Shown here piece after piece: positions 23,026 to 34,128 of a stretch of DNA of 64,000 bases. Every line of letters starts with the position of its first letter. Position 1 is the stretch's first letter. The notes beneath the pieces were generated by a model, which was not told the DNA's origin, did no database searches, and worked only from the letters and a program-made list of their open reading frames with translations. This stretch comes from Phellopilus nigrolimitatus (lineage: Eukaryota; Basidiomycota; Agaricomycetes; Hymenochaetales; Hymenochaetaceae): positions 372,001 to 436,000 of the forward strand of contig JAJOHG010000015.1 of the NCBI GenBank assembly GCA_021029095.1, given 5' to 3'. Made by a program: the position numbers and the translations under genes.

Positions 23026-23265
23026 CTACGAGATCCGATTCACGAATTGACCTCTCCTCAAATATTCAGAGCGTTTTTCTACTAACATAAAGTTGGTTAA
23101 GCCTACCCTCGGTGCGCTGACAGTGACATCACCACAGTCGGGTCGCTCGGCGATCTCGCTTATTCCTTGTTTTCTAGACCCTGCGCCGATCTCACTCACG
23201 ATGTGGCTCCAATGTCTCAACAACGCCCGACCAACCTCCGACATCTCGACTGGTTCTCCGCGCAC
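23026..23265 (-). repeat. diverged duplicate, copy 1
   Basis: Open minus-strand frame containing EPVEMSEVGRALLRHW. The same pattern recurs 0.6 kb away (EPTRMSDAIGRNLVRH), and the DNA shares the words GAGAACC, GATGTCGGA and GAGACATT in order. This suggests an old local duplication, possibly of an exon or a mobile-element remnant. No function can be assigned. Confidence 0.3.
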
Positions 23266-23596
23266 TTACTTACCTCCTCAAACTCGCCGCAGGGTGTCCC
23301 CTTGACTAATGTGTACTATTAAATCAAGATCATATCCCGATGATGACTCAACGGCCTGGAACGCGAAATCTTGTAATAGGCACGAAAGGCAGTCACATCC
23401 ATCTGATCCTGTTCTGCGACCGCTGCCTCAACAACAAACTTCTCGCGATCGACAGTTGGAAGATTACAACAGCACCGACTTAGTTCACCCGCAGAACTCG
23501 AAACGCAGATGACGACGGCGAACGGCGCTGCCAGCTCACAGGGCGTGGAACCCAGCTGCGCGTCCTGCGAAGCTCCACCCATAATAGCCCAGCCCT

Positions 23597-23848
23597 TCAG
23601 CGCCAGAACCGCATTTCCATTTCAAGGGGCTTTCTGCGCAGTACTGCGCAGTGCGAAACCACAATCACTGATTCCGACCGTGGCACGCGACCGTCGCTGA
23701 TATCGGCGACACAGCGGAGGATATATTGTAGCTCAATTGCAGCCGCGAGGCTTCGTCGCGTCGCCAGCAAGCACCAGGGCACTTTCTTCGAATGTCTCAC
23801 AAGGTTTCGCCCGATCGCATCCGACATCCGAGTCGGTTCTCTATTCAA
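23597..23848 (-). repeat. diverged duplicate, copy 2
   Basis: Second copy of the pattern described for the stretch ending at 23265, in an open frame of 83 codons on the same strand. Outside the shared 20-residue core I see no similarity. Confidence 0.3.
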
Positions 23849-25415
23849 CGGTGAGAGCTCCTGAAATCGAGGGCACGCAGATTAACTCTCCTTTCCTGAC
23901 ACAGTACTCCCGCAGTGCCAACCCTGGACTACGCGTGCCTTGAGCTTCACCCTTCCACCCAATTGGCAAGTTTTGTATCCATAAGTTCACAGCGCGTCAA
24001 AGTTCGACAGGGGCTCCCGCGTTTCTCAACCGGGCCGACAGCCGATGCAGTGTCACACTGGCATACAGCATTTAGAGCATTGTTCGACGCCTGGACTACA
24101 CGAGACATTCAAACAGGAGCAATCTACGCTAACAATTCAGCAGCCAAGACGAATGTTTGCCGAGTTTTTTGTCGAATCTGTCTGAATCCTTCTTTGCGAG
24201 TGACTTCACAACAGTAACTGCCGTCGGCCTGGTCTCCAATGCTTCATTTCTGTCTAAATTTGATAGATCACAGCTCTCCGCATAAATAATGACAATCACA
24301 GGTCAGATTGAAGTGAAATGGGTTTACATTATGATTTGGATTTAGCGAGACTTCGACGCGCACCGGATGGTTCCCCGCTCATGTGCCTCAATAATTCGTG
24401 AACTAGCAAGTTTCCTCGACAGAAAGGTCTTTAGGGCATACTCAGGGGTTTAGCAAAATATCAACAGTAGAATACTGCATAAATTCATTCATAACTCAGT
24501 ATTTCAAAATAGATGAAAGGATAATGGCCGAGAAATCATCGATCATCAGTTACCTTTATTTTGCAGGCGGATCTTTTTTTTTTCCGGCGTCTATGATGCA
24601 TACTTGATTCATATTTATTCTACGCGACTTCGGGTGCATTTAGTCAACCTTGTTATCCAAAAACACGACATAAGACGTTGAAGTCGGCGCCTTCGACTCG
24701 CGTCTAAGTCGTAAACTCTTTCAGTTCAATCTGACCTGTCATTATTCTTGTAAAGTGCAACAGACATATTGTGAAGACTATGCAAGAACAGGATCGAGTT
24801 TGTCTGGATCCTTTTCTGCAAGTATCTTCCTGATTACAATTACTTTTTGGATGGACTACAACATTTTTAAAAACAGATATCTGGGGAAGCTTGCAACATA
24901 GCTGGTCCCAATAGAACGAATTCGCGTAAACAATATATAAATATGGATACTTATTGGGAGTAAAGACACACAGGTGTATATCGTAGATAATGGGTACGTA
25001 CGTCTAGACGCGGTCATAAATGAGCGGAGACAGTTATAGAGCACGTAGGTTTATTTCTGTCGTGCCGGACGAGCAAGTAGGACGACTTAACGATGGCAGA
25101 GGATCATAATGACGATGAGCAAGTAAAAGCAGAGTGAGAGAATGAGTCGAGAAAAGCGTGGAGAACGGAACCAGAGTGGAATTCTAACGGAAAGACAATA
25201 TAGAGGGCGACCGGGCGGTGAGCATTGGAAAGGTATGTAGACGGTAGTGGACAAGAAATATAAATCGGCTATTGAAGAGCCAACGCAACAATTCGCAGCC
25301 CTATGAGGCGCAGTCGAACCGTACGGCAGAAAAAAAGAGAAAAAAAAGCCGCAGGTTCATCCTCGACGAGCCATATGAAGCGAAAAAAGGAGAGTTCACG
25401 AACATCATCGCCAGA

Positions 25416-26596
25416 TCATTCACCCTCCATTTGCGCATCCTCCCCTCCCATTCCGCCCGTGCGCGTTTTGGAGTACTCGTCCATCTCGCGATCGAGCTCC
25501 GCGGCGCTCTTCTTTACCCGCCTTGGGCCCTTCTTCTGACGCTTCCGCGGCGGACCAGTACTAGCTATGAATGCGGGAGCGGGGGCTGAAGTAGCGTTTG
25601 GAGTGCGCATAGGTGTCTTAAATGGCGTGGATGCGACGACTGGTCGACTGTCGGCAAGAGAGAAAAAGGAATGGCCGGAAGAAATGTGCGTCAGCCACAT
25701 GCTAATTATTTAACGCTCCCTTGTAGAGAAGAAACGTCAGTTGGAAAGGGAGGCTGTGACATACTCACCCTTTTCCTGCGGGATTCGACGGACGCTGATG
25801 TTGCACCGGCTGTGGGCGTTGTTGGTTGGAGGACGAGGCAGGGCCAATGCGGTCGAAAAGAGCTTTGGGTTTCAATGCTTTGGGTGCGGTGGGAGCGTTC
25901 ACAGGAGCGTTGGAAACTTCGTCGGAGATAATCTCGAGCTTGATCGCGCGTTCTATTACATATTATCCGTGCATGCGGCGGTTCAAGATTATTTTGTTTC
26001 GGAGCAGATGGGTTGACGAACATAAATACAAGAAAATGATATTTCAATCAGCCAATAAAAAGGACGAAGAGAGGGCAAAATAGCACGCACTTCCGTCTAT
26101 GACCTTCCCGTTGTATCTCTCACGGGCCCTCGGTGCATCGGCACTACGCACAAACGCGACGATGGCCATGCCGCGTGGAAAGCCCTTCGCGTTGTAAATC
26201 ATAAACGAGTCTCGTAAATTCACAGGTCCGATCGTCTTCTTCATCAAGTCCTGTTTGTTCCAGATATAAATCAACAAATATGATGAACAGTTAGTGGAAG
26301 GTCCGTCCAGATGTGGACGAACGAAAAGCGCGTGTCCCAGCATCCTGACTCTCAGACCGGCTACATTGTTGCCCATCGTACTGTTGAACGAAGGGAGAAA
26401 AGAAAAGAATGCTCACAATTATTTCTTCTTCTCCGACGTCCGGAGGCAGGTTGCTGAGAAGTATCTTTCCCCCAGGATCGCTGCCGGCTAGGTATCGTGG
26501 ACGCCATGCTGGGGCAGGTTGCACGACGGTGCCGACGAGATTTCCCTTCGCGCCGCCATGGAAGTGATGTATGCGCGTTGCGGTACGTGTCGCCAT
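25416..26596 (-). CDS. ALYREF/Yra1/Mlo3-type mRNA export adaptor
   Basis: RNA-binding adaptor of the TREX complex that hands spliced mRNA to the Mex67 exporter in the nucleus. Exons 26417-26596, 26091-26250, 25769-25952 and 25416-25647 join in phase into 251 aa. The RRM covers about residues 45-125: RNP2-like KILLSNLPPDV, RNP1-like KGFPRGMAIVAFV, then VIDGKRAIKLEI. It is followed by a flexible Pro/Ala-rich part and the basic C-terminal block PPRKRQKKGPRRVKKSAAE with LDREMDEY, the short helix by which ALYREF proteins bind their helicase and export partners. The Arg-rich N-terminus is short compared with metazoan homologues. A 162-bp divergent promoter separates it from the F-box gene. Confidence 0.88.
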
Positions 26597-26758
26597 TGGC
26601 CTAAGGTCGTACGACTCGAATACGAAGGAGTCGAAGAAAGTGACATATGATTTGAGACTCGAGTAAGTACAAAATGTGTCATGTGACTTCCATACTTATA
26701 TGTAGATCTAGACCGCGGCGAAGCGATTAAGATCAGACCTCTCTTGCTCTCTACCGCC
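26597..26758. promoter_or_regulatory. divergent promoter, ALYREF / F-box region
   Basis: Short spacer between the ALYREF start codon (minus) and the first ATG of the presumed F-box transcript at 26759 (plus). No clear TATA box or named factor site stands out. Confidence 0.35.
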
Positions 26759-27115
26759 ATGTTGCCCAAGAGGCAGTGGGCAAGCTTGGTGCAGAGTCTG
26801 ACTCCCGTACTTCACAAATGGAACGATGTGCTTGTTCAGGATGAGGGCGACGAGGGCGACAGAAAACTCGAGCGCAGCAAATCTATTGCGCATGCAATGG
26901 GATGCGAGTGCGTGTATTCATTCTTTGCAGCAAACTGAAGCCATTACGCAAACTTTCTAGTGAAACCATGCTCGAGCCGAACTCTCTCGAGGACCTCGAC
27001 CATCTAAGGGCATGGTCTGAGGAGCTCGGTAATGCATTGCCTTTCCTTCGGGAGCTCACGGAGCTAGTCGAAACGAAGCACAAGCAAATCGAAGCTACCT
27101 CTCCTCCGCAAGGGC
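26759..27115 (+). other. probable 5' coding part of the F-box gene, frame unresolved
   Basis: An ATG at 26759 opens a 60-codon frame, followed in another frame by an amphipathic helix (FLRELTELVETKHKQIEA) of the kind that precedes F-boxes in many basidiomycete proteins. Joining this helix to the F-box exon needs one base (one C near 27100-27106) to be skipped. An alternative is a long intron from about 26908 that removes the helix. The structure is not settled. Confidence 0.35.
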
Positions 27116-28402
27116 ATGAAGAAGCTCCCGGACGAAATCCTTGTTAATATCTTCACGCATGCGTACTATTCATTTGCGAACAGATACATCAACATCCCCT
27201 CCCCCCGCTCGAATGTGCTTATCAAAACCGTTTCCCAAGTTTGCCGGCGCTTCCGCTTTCTTGCATTCTCCTGCCACGAACTCTGGTCGGTCATACACTC
27301 CTCTCAGCCCAAGAAGGAGGTCGCCGCGTTCGTCGAGCACTCAGATTCAGTCGGACTCACAATCCTTATTTATGGTAAAGACCACATGCGTTTTGGGAGT
27401 GACATGTCAGAGAAGGACCTCCGCGATTTCATGGAGGTGCTTGCGCCCTGCCAGGACCGCTGGAAAGAAATACGCATCTCCTCGACTCCGAGCCGTACCA
27501 TCTCGCAGCTCATGCGTGAGGTGCAAGTCCACGTCGTCTCTTTGCCCCGCCTCGAGCGTCTGCATGTCCACCGTTACAAATGGGACAGCGACTTCGATGA
27601 CCATTGCGACGTAGATGCATGGCGCGCGCCGAACATGCGGCTCTTCCAGGGCTCGGGCGTGGTCCCGACCAACTTCCAGTCGTGCGCACTCTCACACATC
27701 AGTCTCACCTGCCAGGTGAACACTATCCCGGAAATCTTCGCAGGCCGCCCCCCACCACATCTTGAGTATATCTCAATCAAGATTCTCAACGTCGCAGACC
27801 GCGCGGTCATCGCTCTCGGCGCGTCCGACGAGCCGATATGTCTTCCCGCGCTCGAGACGCTCGAAGTCAGCTCGACCAGCCCGGGCACGTACACGACCTT
27901 CTGGGTGCTCATTCTGCCCAAGCTCGCGTTTCCACGCCTTGCGAATCTACACGTACGCGTTGCAGGCGACAAGGTCATCGATCTCTTTGCGCGGCTCGGT
28001 ACACACCAGTTTGCGCGCCTCACGTCGCTGCGCTTCGCCTGCGAGGATCTCGCGATCGTGCTTGGCATGCTCCGCGCGCTCGCCAAGTTCCCGTCCCTCC
28101 GCCACCTCGCCGTCGATGACTGTTGCTACTCTTCCTACAAGGAAGGCAGGGATGCGACGGGTGCAGAGTTTACTCTTGCAGCGCTACCCCCGCTACAGAC
28201 GCTTACGTTCTCGCGCTGCAGATTCAACAATATGCACGGTGTTGAGGCGCTTGTGGAGCGTCTCAGCATGGTACTCGACCTCGCAGTGTTCGAGTGCCTG
28301 CGGTTCTCGTGCTACGACCTCGATGAGCTGCGCTGGGAACGGGCGGATGTTCTCTGTCGCCTCTTGGGCGGGAAGGTAGCGTTCGTGGACTGCGTCGACT
28401 GA
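27116..28402 (+). CDS. F-box protein
   Basis: Intronless exon of 428 aa beginning with an F-box (KKLPDEILVNIFTHAYY, then VSQVCRRFRFLAFSC and LWSVIHSS, residues 1-60), the module that binds Skp1 in SCF ubiquitin ligases. The rest has irregular leucine-rich strands (for example LPRLERLHVHR, ARLTSLRFACEDL, LPPLQTLTFSRCRF), like the degenerate LRR halves of the large basidiomycete F-box families. These families expand quickly and substrates are generally unknown. The N-terminus probably extends upstream to 26759; the ATG used here is the first one in the F-box frame after the last in-frame stop. Confidence 0.78.
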   Translation: MKKLPDEILVNIFTHAYYSFANRYINIPSPRSNVLIKTVSQVCRRFRFLAFSCHELWSVIHSSQPKKEVAAFVEHSDSVGLTILIYGKDHMRFGSDMSEKDLRDFMEVLAPCQDRWKEIRISSTPSRTISQLMREVQVHVVSLPRLERLHVHRYKWDSDFDDHCDVDAWRAPNMRLFQGSGVVPTNFQSCALSHISLTCQVNTIPEIFAGRPPPHLEYISIKILNVADRAVIALGASDEPICLPALETLEVSSTSPGTYTTFWVLILPKLAFPRLANLHVRVAGDKVIDLFARLGTHQFARLTSLRFACEDLAIVLGMLRALAKFPSLRHLAVDDCCYSSYKEGRDATGAEFTLAALPPLQTLTFSRCRFNNMHGVEALVERLSMVLDLAVFECLRFSCYDLDELRWERADVLCRLLGGKVAFVDCVD

Positions 28403-30638
28403 CGGCACTATCTGGTCCGTCGGATATTATGTATTGCTTCTGCATTTGTTTTTTTGGTCACGAGTGTGTTGTATGTTCTGTTCTGGTTTTCGTTCTCCTG
28501 TTTTTTGGTACTGTTTATTTTCTGTAGGCTCTCGGAGGGCGCTTACTGCATATCTACGAGATGGGGTGATGTAGTTGCATTTTTAGATGTACAGTAGTTC
28601 CTAATCATTGCGAACTGTAAATTTATCAGGTCAATTAGCTAGCTCTGTTCCTTCGGGATTCAAAACAAAGCGATCCCGACGAGGAATTTAACGACAAAAT
28701 CTGCCTCATTTGCACAGGTCTAGCGGAACTGACTGTAGAATGTCACCTTCTCTATCTCGACCACTGACGGATAAGAAACTGTCTCTGCCGGAGAGTAAAC
28801 TCATTCCAAATTCTGTAGAGTAGAGCTCTATGCTGTCTGCCTTTTCCATGAGCATATATCCCGAGTTAACAACAGTACTGGCACTATTGAGGCACCAGAC
28901 AAGGACTCGAGGGCTAGGAATGCCAAGGCGCTTCCGAACATGGTACGTACATGGTCATTACTCGGATTATGCGGAAGGCGTATCATTCTCACGCAATGAG
29001 CACTTTACCCTGATCAAGTTTCAAAAGAAAGGGAAAAAAAACTCGATGTAATGGGCGGCCACCTGATCTTTTTCACGTAGGAGCTGTTGAAGGATCATAG
29101 GCATCCCCATTGTGATAGGTGGGTTGAGTCTTTGAGGTTCCTTGCAAACCGCAAACATCATTATCGAAATTCGCGATAACGACTCCGTTCGACTGTCTCA
29201 ACCGCGATTCAAAATTTCAATCTCCAGTCGCGATCGCCCACCAAAAATAAATACAGGTCTGACCTATTTTGCAAACTTGAGATATCGTATCTCAAACTCT
29301 TCGCTCTGAACACAATAAACAAAACACAGTTTTAAAAAAAATTGCATGGAGGCTGTTTAGCACCTCAAAATGCACGTGCGTTGCTAGCAAAATGTCAAAT
29401 TTGTGCTCAGTAGTTGATGTTGTCGAGGTTGTGGTGCGTTCGGTTGCGTTACCGTATCCGGCACTGTGACTTTGTCTGTGACTTTGCAGATTTTGGCAGA
29501 TCACAAGTTTAATTCACAACCGCGCGCGGCTTTGCAACCGAACGGTACTACGATATGCTCGCACAGTATGTTAAAATGAATCGTACTGGACCTTTCCATT
29601 AATGGATTAGAGCACAGCTGTATTACAACATTTATGCTACACCTGCTGTCTATAATGGTGATGAATTTTCTCATATATTAGCCTTGCAGGTTTACACTGA
29701 CAGACAAGCTCAGATATTATGAAAAGAGCGTTGCATAACATGCCTGCCAGTGTATGTCGAGCGAGGGTATGTCGAGCAAGGGAGACAACAAACGTGTTGA
29801 CGGCGCACGTCGAATTTTGGCTAAGTACGATTACCTCAATTGATTTCGATCTGACCAGCGACTTCCATTATTTCTGCAAACAGCTAAAAAAATCTTGTAT
29901 AGTAAGCCACCAACGACTCTGGCTATGGAGGCTCGTTCTTCAAAGAAGCCCCTGTGTATTTGGACGGTATTCACTGACGGGGCTGCTGCCAAGGCATGTG
30001 CCGACTGAAGCCAGACGCGTGCTGCAGCGCGAACGTGTTGTGCTACTTCGTGCTAATGTCTTGCACACTGTGATATTCTCGTATGCTCGCCCTTCTGGTG
30101 CATGCGCAGCAGTTGGAGCCCCACTGGTCTCAGGCTCAGCAGATGAAGCCTATTGAGCCGCCTTGAAAGCCTGTCGGCGTCCGTCGGCTCGTCGTGCTAT
30201 GTCGCTTTAATGTCGTTCCATAGCGCGAGTCCGAATGCACACTTCTCCGAACGTCGTACCCACAGCACTGAACAGTCGAAGCTCCAACAACGTGTGTCAG
30301 AAGTAACAGAAGAGGCACATTTTCTTTTTTTAACTAGCACATGCATCCCGGTAGTGGCTAGCGCACCCTGCAGCAATTCGAAGTGTCATTTCTGGCGCGC
30401 AGCAGTTGGGGGCCGCTTTCATCGCCTAGAACCACTGCAGATTTCTTTGTCTGTTTGGCGATGGCCTCCGTCATAGTCACCTTATAGTTCCTGAAGAAGC
30501 ACAGATCACGGTACCCGCTGGCCATGCTATAAATTCAACGTAGAGGTCGTCCAGCTTTCAACCCAGTTCCAACTACTCGTCGGTTCTCTCTCATAAAGTC
30601 TTCAAAGCTCCAGCTTTTCCACCCGATTTAAAGTCATC
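28403..30638. other. 2.2-kb intergenic region
   Basis: 3' flank of the F-box gene, then DNA in which I see no gene, repeat or RNA. The longest frame (29719-30156) begins with a near-repeat SVCRARVCRARE but has no domain. The last 150 bp are the promoter of the small secreted peptide. Confidence 0.4.
30528..30534 (+). promoter_or_regulatory. TATA box of the small secreted peptide gene
   Basis: TATAAAT lies 105 bp before the ATG, leaving room for a short C/T-rich leader. A clear TATA box is uncommon in this window and suggests a strongly regulated or highly expressed gene. Confidence 0.5.
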
Positions 30639-30851
30639 ATGGTCAAGCTCTCTCCTTCGTTCTCCGCCTTCATTGCGATTGCCCTCATGTTCTCTGGGAG
30701 CGCCGTCGCCCATCCCTACGGTCCTTCCGAGTTCGATGTCGTCAAGCGTGGGGACCTCGGCTTGAAGCGCGACGGATCTCCCCCTTCCGAGGGCAACCCG
30801 CCGCCTCATCATCATCATCACCACCAGGGCCCACCGCCTCCCTCTGCTTGA
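30639..30851 (+). CDS. small secreted peptide with KR sites and a natural His6 run
   Basis: Intronless 70-aa protein. Residues 1-24 form a clear signal peptide (basic start, FIAIALMFSGSAVA, probable cut after AVA24). The mature part has two Lys-Arg pairs (36-37 and 43-44), which are Kex2-type processing sites in fungi. Cutting would release the short peptide between them and a C-terminal peptide starting DGSPPSEGNPPP. That tail contains six consecutive His flanked by Pro, followed by QGPPPPSA. There is no Cys. The structure fits a processed secreted peptide or a metal-binding small secreted protein; no family is recognised. TATA box, leader and start context support a real gene. Confidence 0.65.
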   Translation: MVKLSPSFSAFIAIALMFSGSAVAHPYGPSEFDVVKRGDLGLKRDGSPPSEGNPPPHHHHHHQGPPPPSA

Positions 30852-31912
30852 GCAGGCGATGGATCTGGCTCGACGTATTGCTCGATGGGATAGGAGACAA
30901 TGGTAGGGTGTGGAAATCTCAGCAATGATGGAAAGAAAGGCGGGTCTGTGAAGCACGATGCTGCGAGCTTAAAGGACAATGACTCTCATGTAGTATTTCT
31001 GATATCGTCTGAATTGTCTTCGAGTTGAATTGAATATTGCCCTGTCGGTTTCAACTTGGCGTGCTTTAAGTTCGTGAGAAACGCATCTCGAGACTCTTTT
31101 CCAGCCACATTGCAAAATCAACTCATCCAAAAAGGGTCAAGTCCGCACCAAAAGGGGTTTAGTGCGCTTCATCTGATAAGATAGAACAGAATCGTTGTTC
31201 TTTCCCTGAAAATGGATTAGACTTTCGCATAGTTTCTTTGACTTCTCCTCTGGAACGTTTGATTTCCGCAGGTTCACGCCTTTGGTCGGTTGCCATAGCC
31301 TAGTCTTCACCATAAGTCGGCGAAGTATACATTGAATGCGCTCTTATGTATGCGTGAGCAATTCTGCCCCCTAAATATTAACTGGTTCTGAGGAATAGGT
31401 GAATTTTTCATGCGAAGGAAATGCCCAATTGCTCCGCTGTTTCCCGCCATTTTCGCTGGCGCCATCGCATTGAGCCGAACTTCCAATTCCGAATTCTGAA
31501 CACAGCGTCCGCCTTCGCCGACGATCTGGGTTTTTCTCATATCGATTCTCGTGATCACTTGTCCATTTATATTGCACTCGCTCATTGCGTATTGGCCACA
31601 CCTGTCTGTGCTCTTGCTCAAGCTGGTGGGTTCATCTCAGGCAGTCTATTCTAAAACATGGCCTTTGTAAGTCTCGAGGTCTACTCCTGACTTTTGTTCC
31701 TTTTCGCTCTCATCGAAAGGGTCAGCATGTCGGTCAACGATAGTCCTCGCGGGCCGTCCTGCGCATGACCAAAGCGAAGACGCACATTTCCACCGCAATA
31801 CTCGGTCATTGATCACCTAGTTTTTGCTACAAAAGCTTGAGCAGGTCAATGGCCTGCATTCACTTTCACTACTTGCGCACGGACGACTTCTCGACTGAAG
31901 TGTGTCGCGAAA

Positions 31913-32038
31913 ATGAAGTGTTTCGGCGTTCTGGTCGCCCTCGGGTTCCTTTCTTTGACTCGCGCTGATTCTCCTCAGATCGTCGACCTTAGATACGCTT
32001 ATAACAAAAACAACTGTTTGCGCAGCCCGACGAGACGC
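31913..32038 (+). CDS. candidate first exon of a small secreted protein
   Basis: The ATG opens a signal peptide (MKCFGVLVALGFLSLTRA, cut before DS), then 24 more residues ending at a consensus donor GTGAGT at 32039. Without splicing the frame stops after 55 codons. A plausible continuation uses acceptors near 32107 and 32190 and would place three more Cys in a short tail, but these joins are guesses. Only the first exon is proposed. It faces another signal-peptide exon on the opposite strand, and one of the two may be fortuitous. Confidence 0.3.
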
Positions 32039-32337
32039 GTGAGTAATTGTAATGGAAAGAGTGGCGATGTTCGTACTTGATTGGATGTCCCAAATCCTGA
32101 AAAGCAGTATGCTATCTCGAAAACGGGAAACGAAGGCGTAGAACCCTGGAGAGAATATGCAACTACTTGAAAAAATGGCACCTTTCAGAAGATGATGTGT
32201 CAATGGTTTGCTTTTCGATGTAAGGACCCTGCAAACCGACCTAAAACCAGACACTAATAATGGTGGATTGAAATCAGTCCCTTTTCCTTCTTTGAAAAAG
32301 GAAAAGAGACTATCTACTTTACCAAATCCCAACTTAC

Positions 32338-32484
32338 TCGTGACGTGAATATTTGCGAGGGAGCCAAGGATATATCCCTAATAAATTATAAGGCACACTA
32401 AGCACAGAAAAGAATAATTGGCATTCTTACCGCACAGTTCGCGACGGAGATCAAAGAGACTAATACAAAGCCGATCTTCAGCAT
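32338..32484 (-). CDS. candidate first two exons of a secreted protein
   Basis: The ATG opens MLKIGFVLVSLISVANCA, a textbook signal peptide, with a donor GTAAGA exactly at its end (exon 32431-32484). A second small exon (32338-32377, GYILGSLANIHVT) ends at a perfect donor GTAAGT. The third exon is uncertain: acceptors at 32254 and 32241 give quite different tails. Phase agreement and two strong donors support a gene; length and product are unknown. Confidence 0.33.
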
Positions 32485-34128
32485 ACAAAAGCGGGCTTGG
32501 GTAAGTCAAAGGCATATGAACATCGATACCGCGAAGCGCAAATGATAACGTCGCTGCATTGCAGGGAGCATAGGTCCCGGTGTGCCGTCGCTCCATCCCT
32601 CCAAGAACATGAAGAATGAGGCAGCGAAAAATCCTTAAAGCTCTTCGATCCTCTATTGCTTGCGTTCTTCTACGGATGGCAATTGTATCTGTGGGTCCAG
32701 TTCCAGTATCATATGGGAACTCGGCCTTGAAACGAAGACAGCGGCCTCAGTCTGTATGTTCTGCAGCTCTATCACATCTGGAGCACTGGCATTGTCGAAG
32801 ACCTCGCGAGGATCTTCGTGATAAGAACTGGACGGAGAAACAGCCTCACCGGTCGTACTGGAATGACTAGATTGTCCTCTTTCCCCATGATTCCTGGACC
32901 GAGAATCTCAGAAACGAAAGATGGAGAATTAACCAGAGGAGGGCTCGAAGAATCGGAGTACGTGGTGGTGTATCTTGCCTTCAGGGAGGAAAGGCAATAA
33001 CAAGGCCCGAGAAGATGCAGATACAGTTTACATATTTAACTCAGTCATGATTACAGACTCTCAAAAGCCAGGAAGTCATTGAACAGGTAAGACACGGGAC
33101 TGATAGTATAACTTATATGTAGGATTGGAAACGGTATGATGTTCAAGATCAGTATATCACGTGAATATCGACACGACGCGCAAAGAACCGAACGCGTACA
33201 TAACACCAAAACAATAACGTCACCAATACGAGTGACGTACAACAGCAGGCACGGTGAACAACTTTAGATGATTCTTCACCCTGGAAATGCACAGCAACGA
33301 TTATCAGTCTATTGATACATGGTACAGTGCACGTGCAACAAATGGAGGGTGTGGTGGTAAAGAAGAGGAAAGAAGAAAAAAGGACAAAGTAGTTTGTAGA
33401 GTGAAGGGGAGTGTAACGCGCAAGTAATTTTAGACAGACCTATTCATGGTCAATCAACCAACCAATCAAGCAATCCAGGCGTTCCGAAGTAACACGAAAT
33501 GAAACGTAAACAAACCGCGAGGTGGAAATCAGAAATGAAACAAAACAGACAAAGAATTCCGACAAATCAAGGCAACACACAGAAATGTTCGATGGGTGAT
33601 GGATGGAGAAGGGAGAAGAGCTTGAAAAAAATGGAGCGGGAACAGGACACGATGGACAAGACACTATGGGCAAGAACGGATGTGCGGGGCTGAAGGCAAT
33701 GAAAATATGTATACATAGAACAATGGGGCAAAAGCGTGAAGGCGTGAAAAAGAGATAGATAGATTAGGGGAAGGAAGAGTGCATAAGAGGCCATTCGATG
33801 GCTACAACACAAGCCCTGCTGCATGTACGTGGCTTACCAGGCGGGTTCGCGCGACTGATGGTATTCTGATACGATCTCGATGTGTGTAGTACAGTATGGG
33901 ATCTGTTTGCGTACCGCAACCGAGAAAGATCACGATGACGAGAATTGGTTGTGTTCGGGTAAATTGATACGCGATTCGGGCAGCACCCGATAGTTATTTT
34001 GAGGAGACGCAGGGTCGTGCGGTAGGTTGTGCAGCGGTAGTTATGACGGAAGTTTGCAGCAATACAGGACTTTAAGAATGGAGAGCGCAAGTATTTGCGC
34101 GTGCGTAAGCGTCGTGCATTCCCGTAGA

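Larger units (their letters stand above)
22617..25415. other. 2.8-kb region without a recognised gene
   Basis: Several short frames but none with a domain. A possible upstream ATG (MAAIASW, about 22760, minus) could be RING-gene leader sequence. Two related minus-strand stretches are listed separately. From 24.2 to 25.2 kb the DNA is A/T-rich and featureless; 25.25-25.4 kb is the 3' flank of the ALYREF gene. Confidence 0.4.
30852..34128. other. sparse region after the secreted-peptide gene
   Basis: Contains two candidate secreted-protein exons, listed separately, on opposite strands around 31.9-32.5 kb. The rest shows short frames without domains. From 33.3 to 34.1 kb the sequence is A/G-rich on the plus strand and is best read as the 3' region of the minus-strand KEN-box gene. 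Confidence 0.4.

Noticed and set aside
31817..32332. Single 171-codon minus-strand gene
   Set aside because: Crosses several good splice signals on the same strand and has no domain; only the upstream signal-peptide exons are proposed.
33440..33824. Minus-strand Ser/Cys/Phe-rich frames
   Set aside because: Arise from A/G-rich plus-strand DNA downstream of the KEN-box gene; no domain or splice support.
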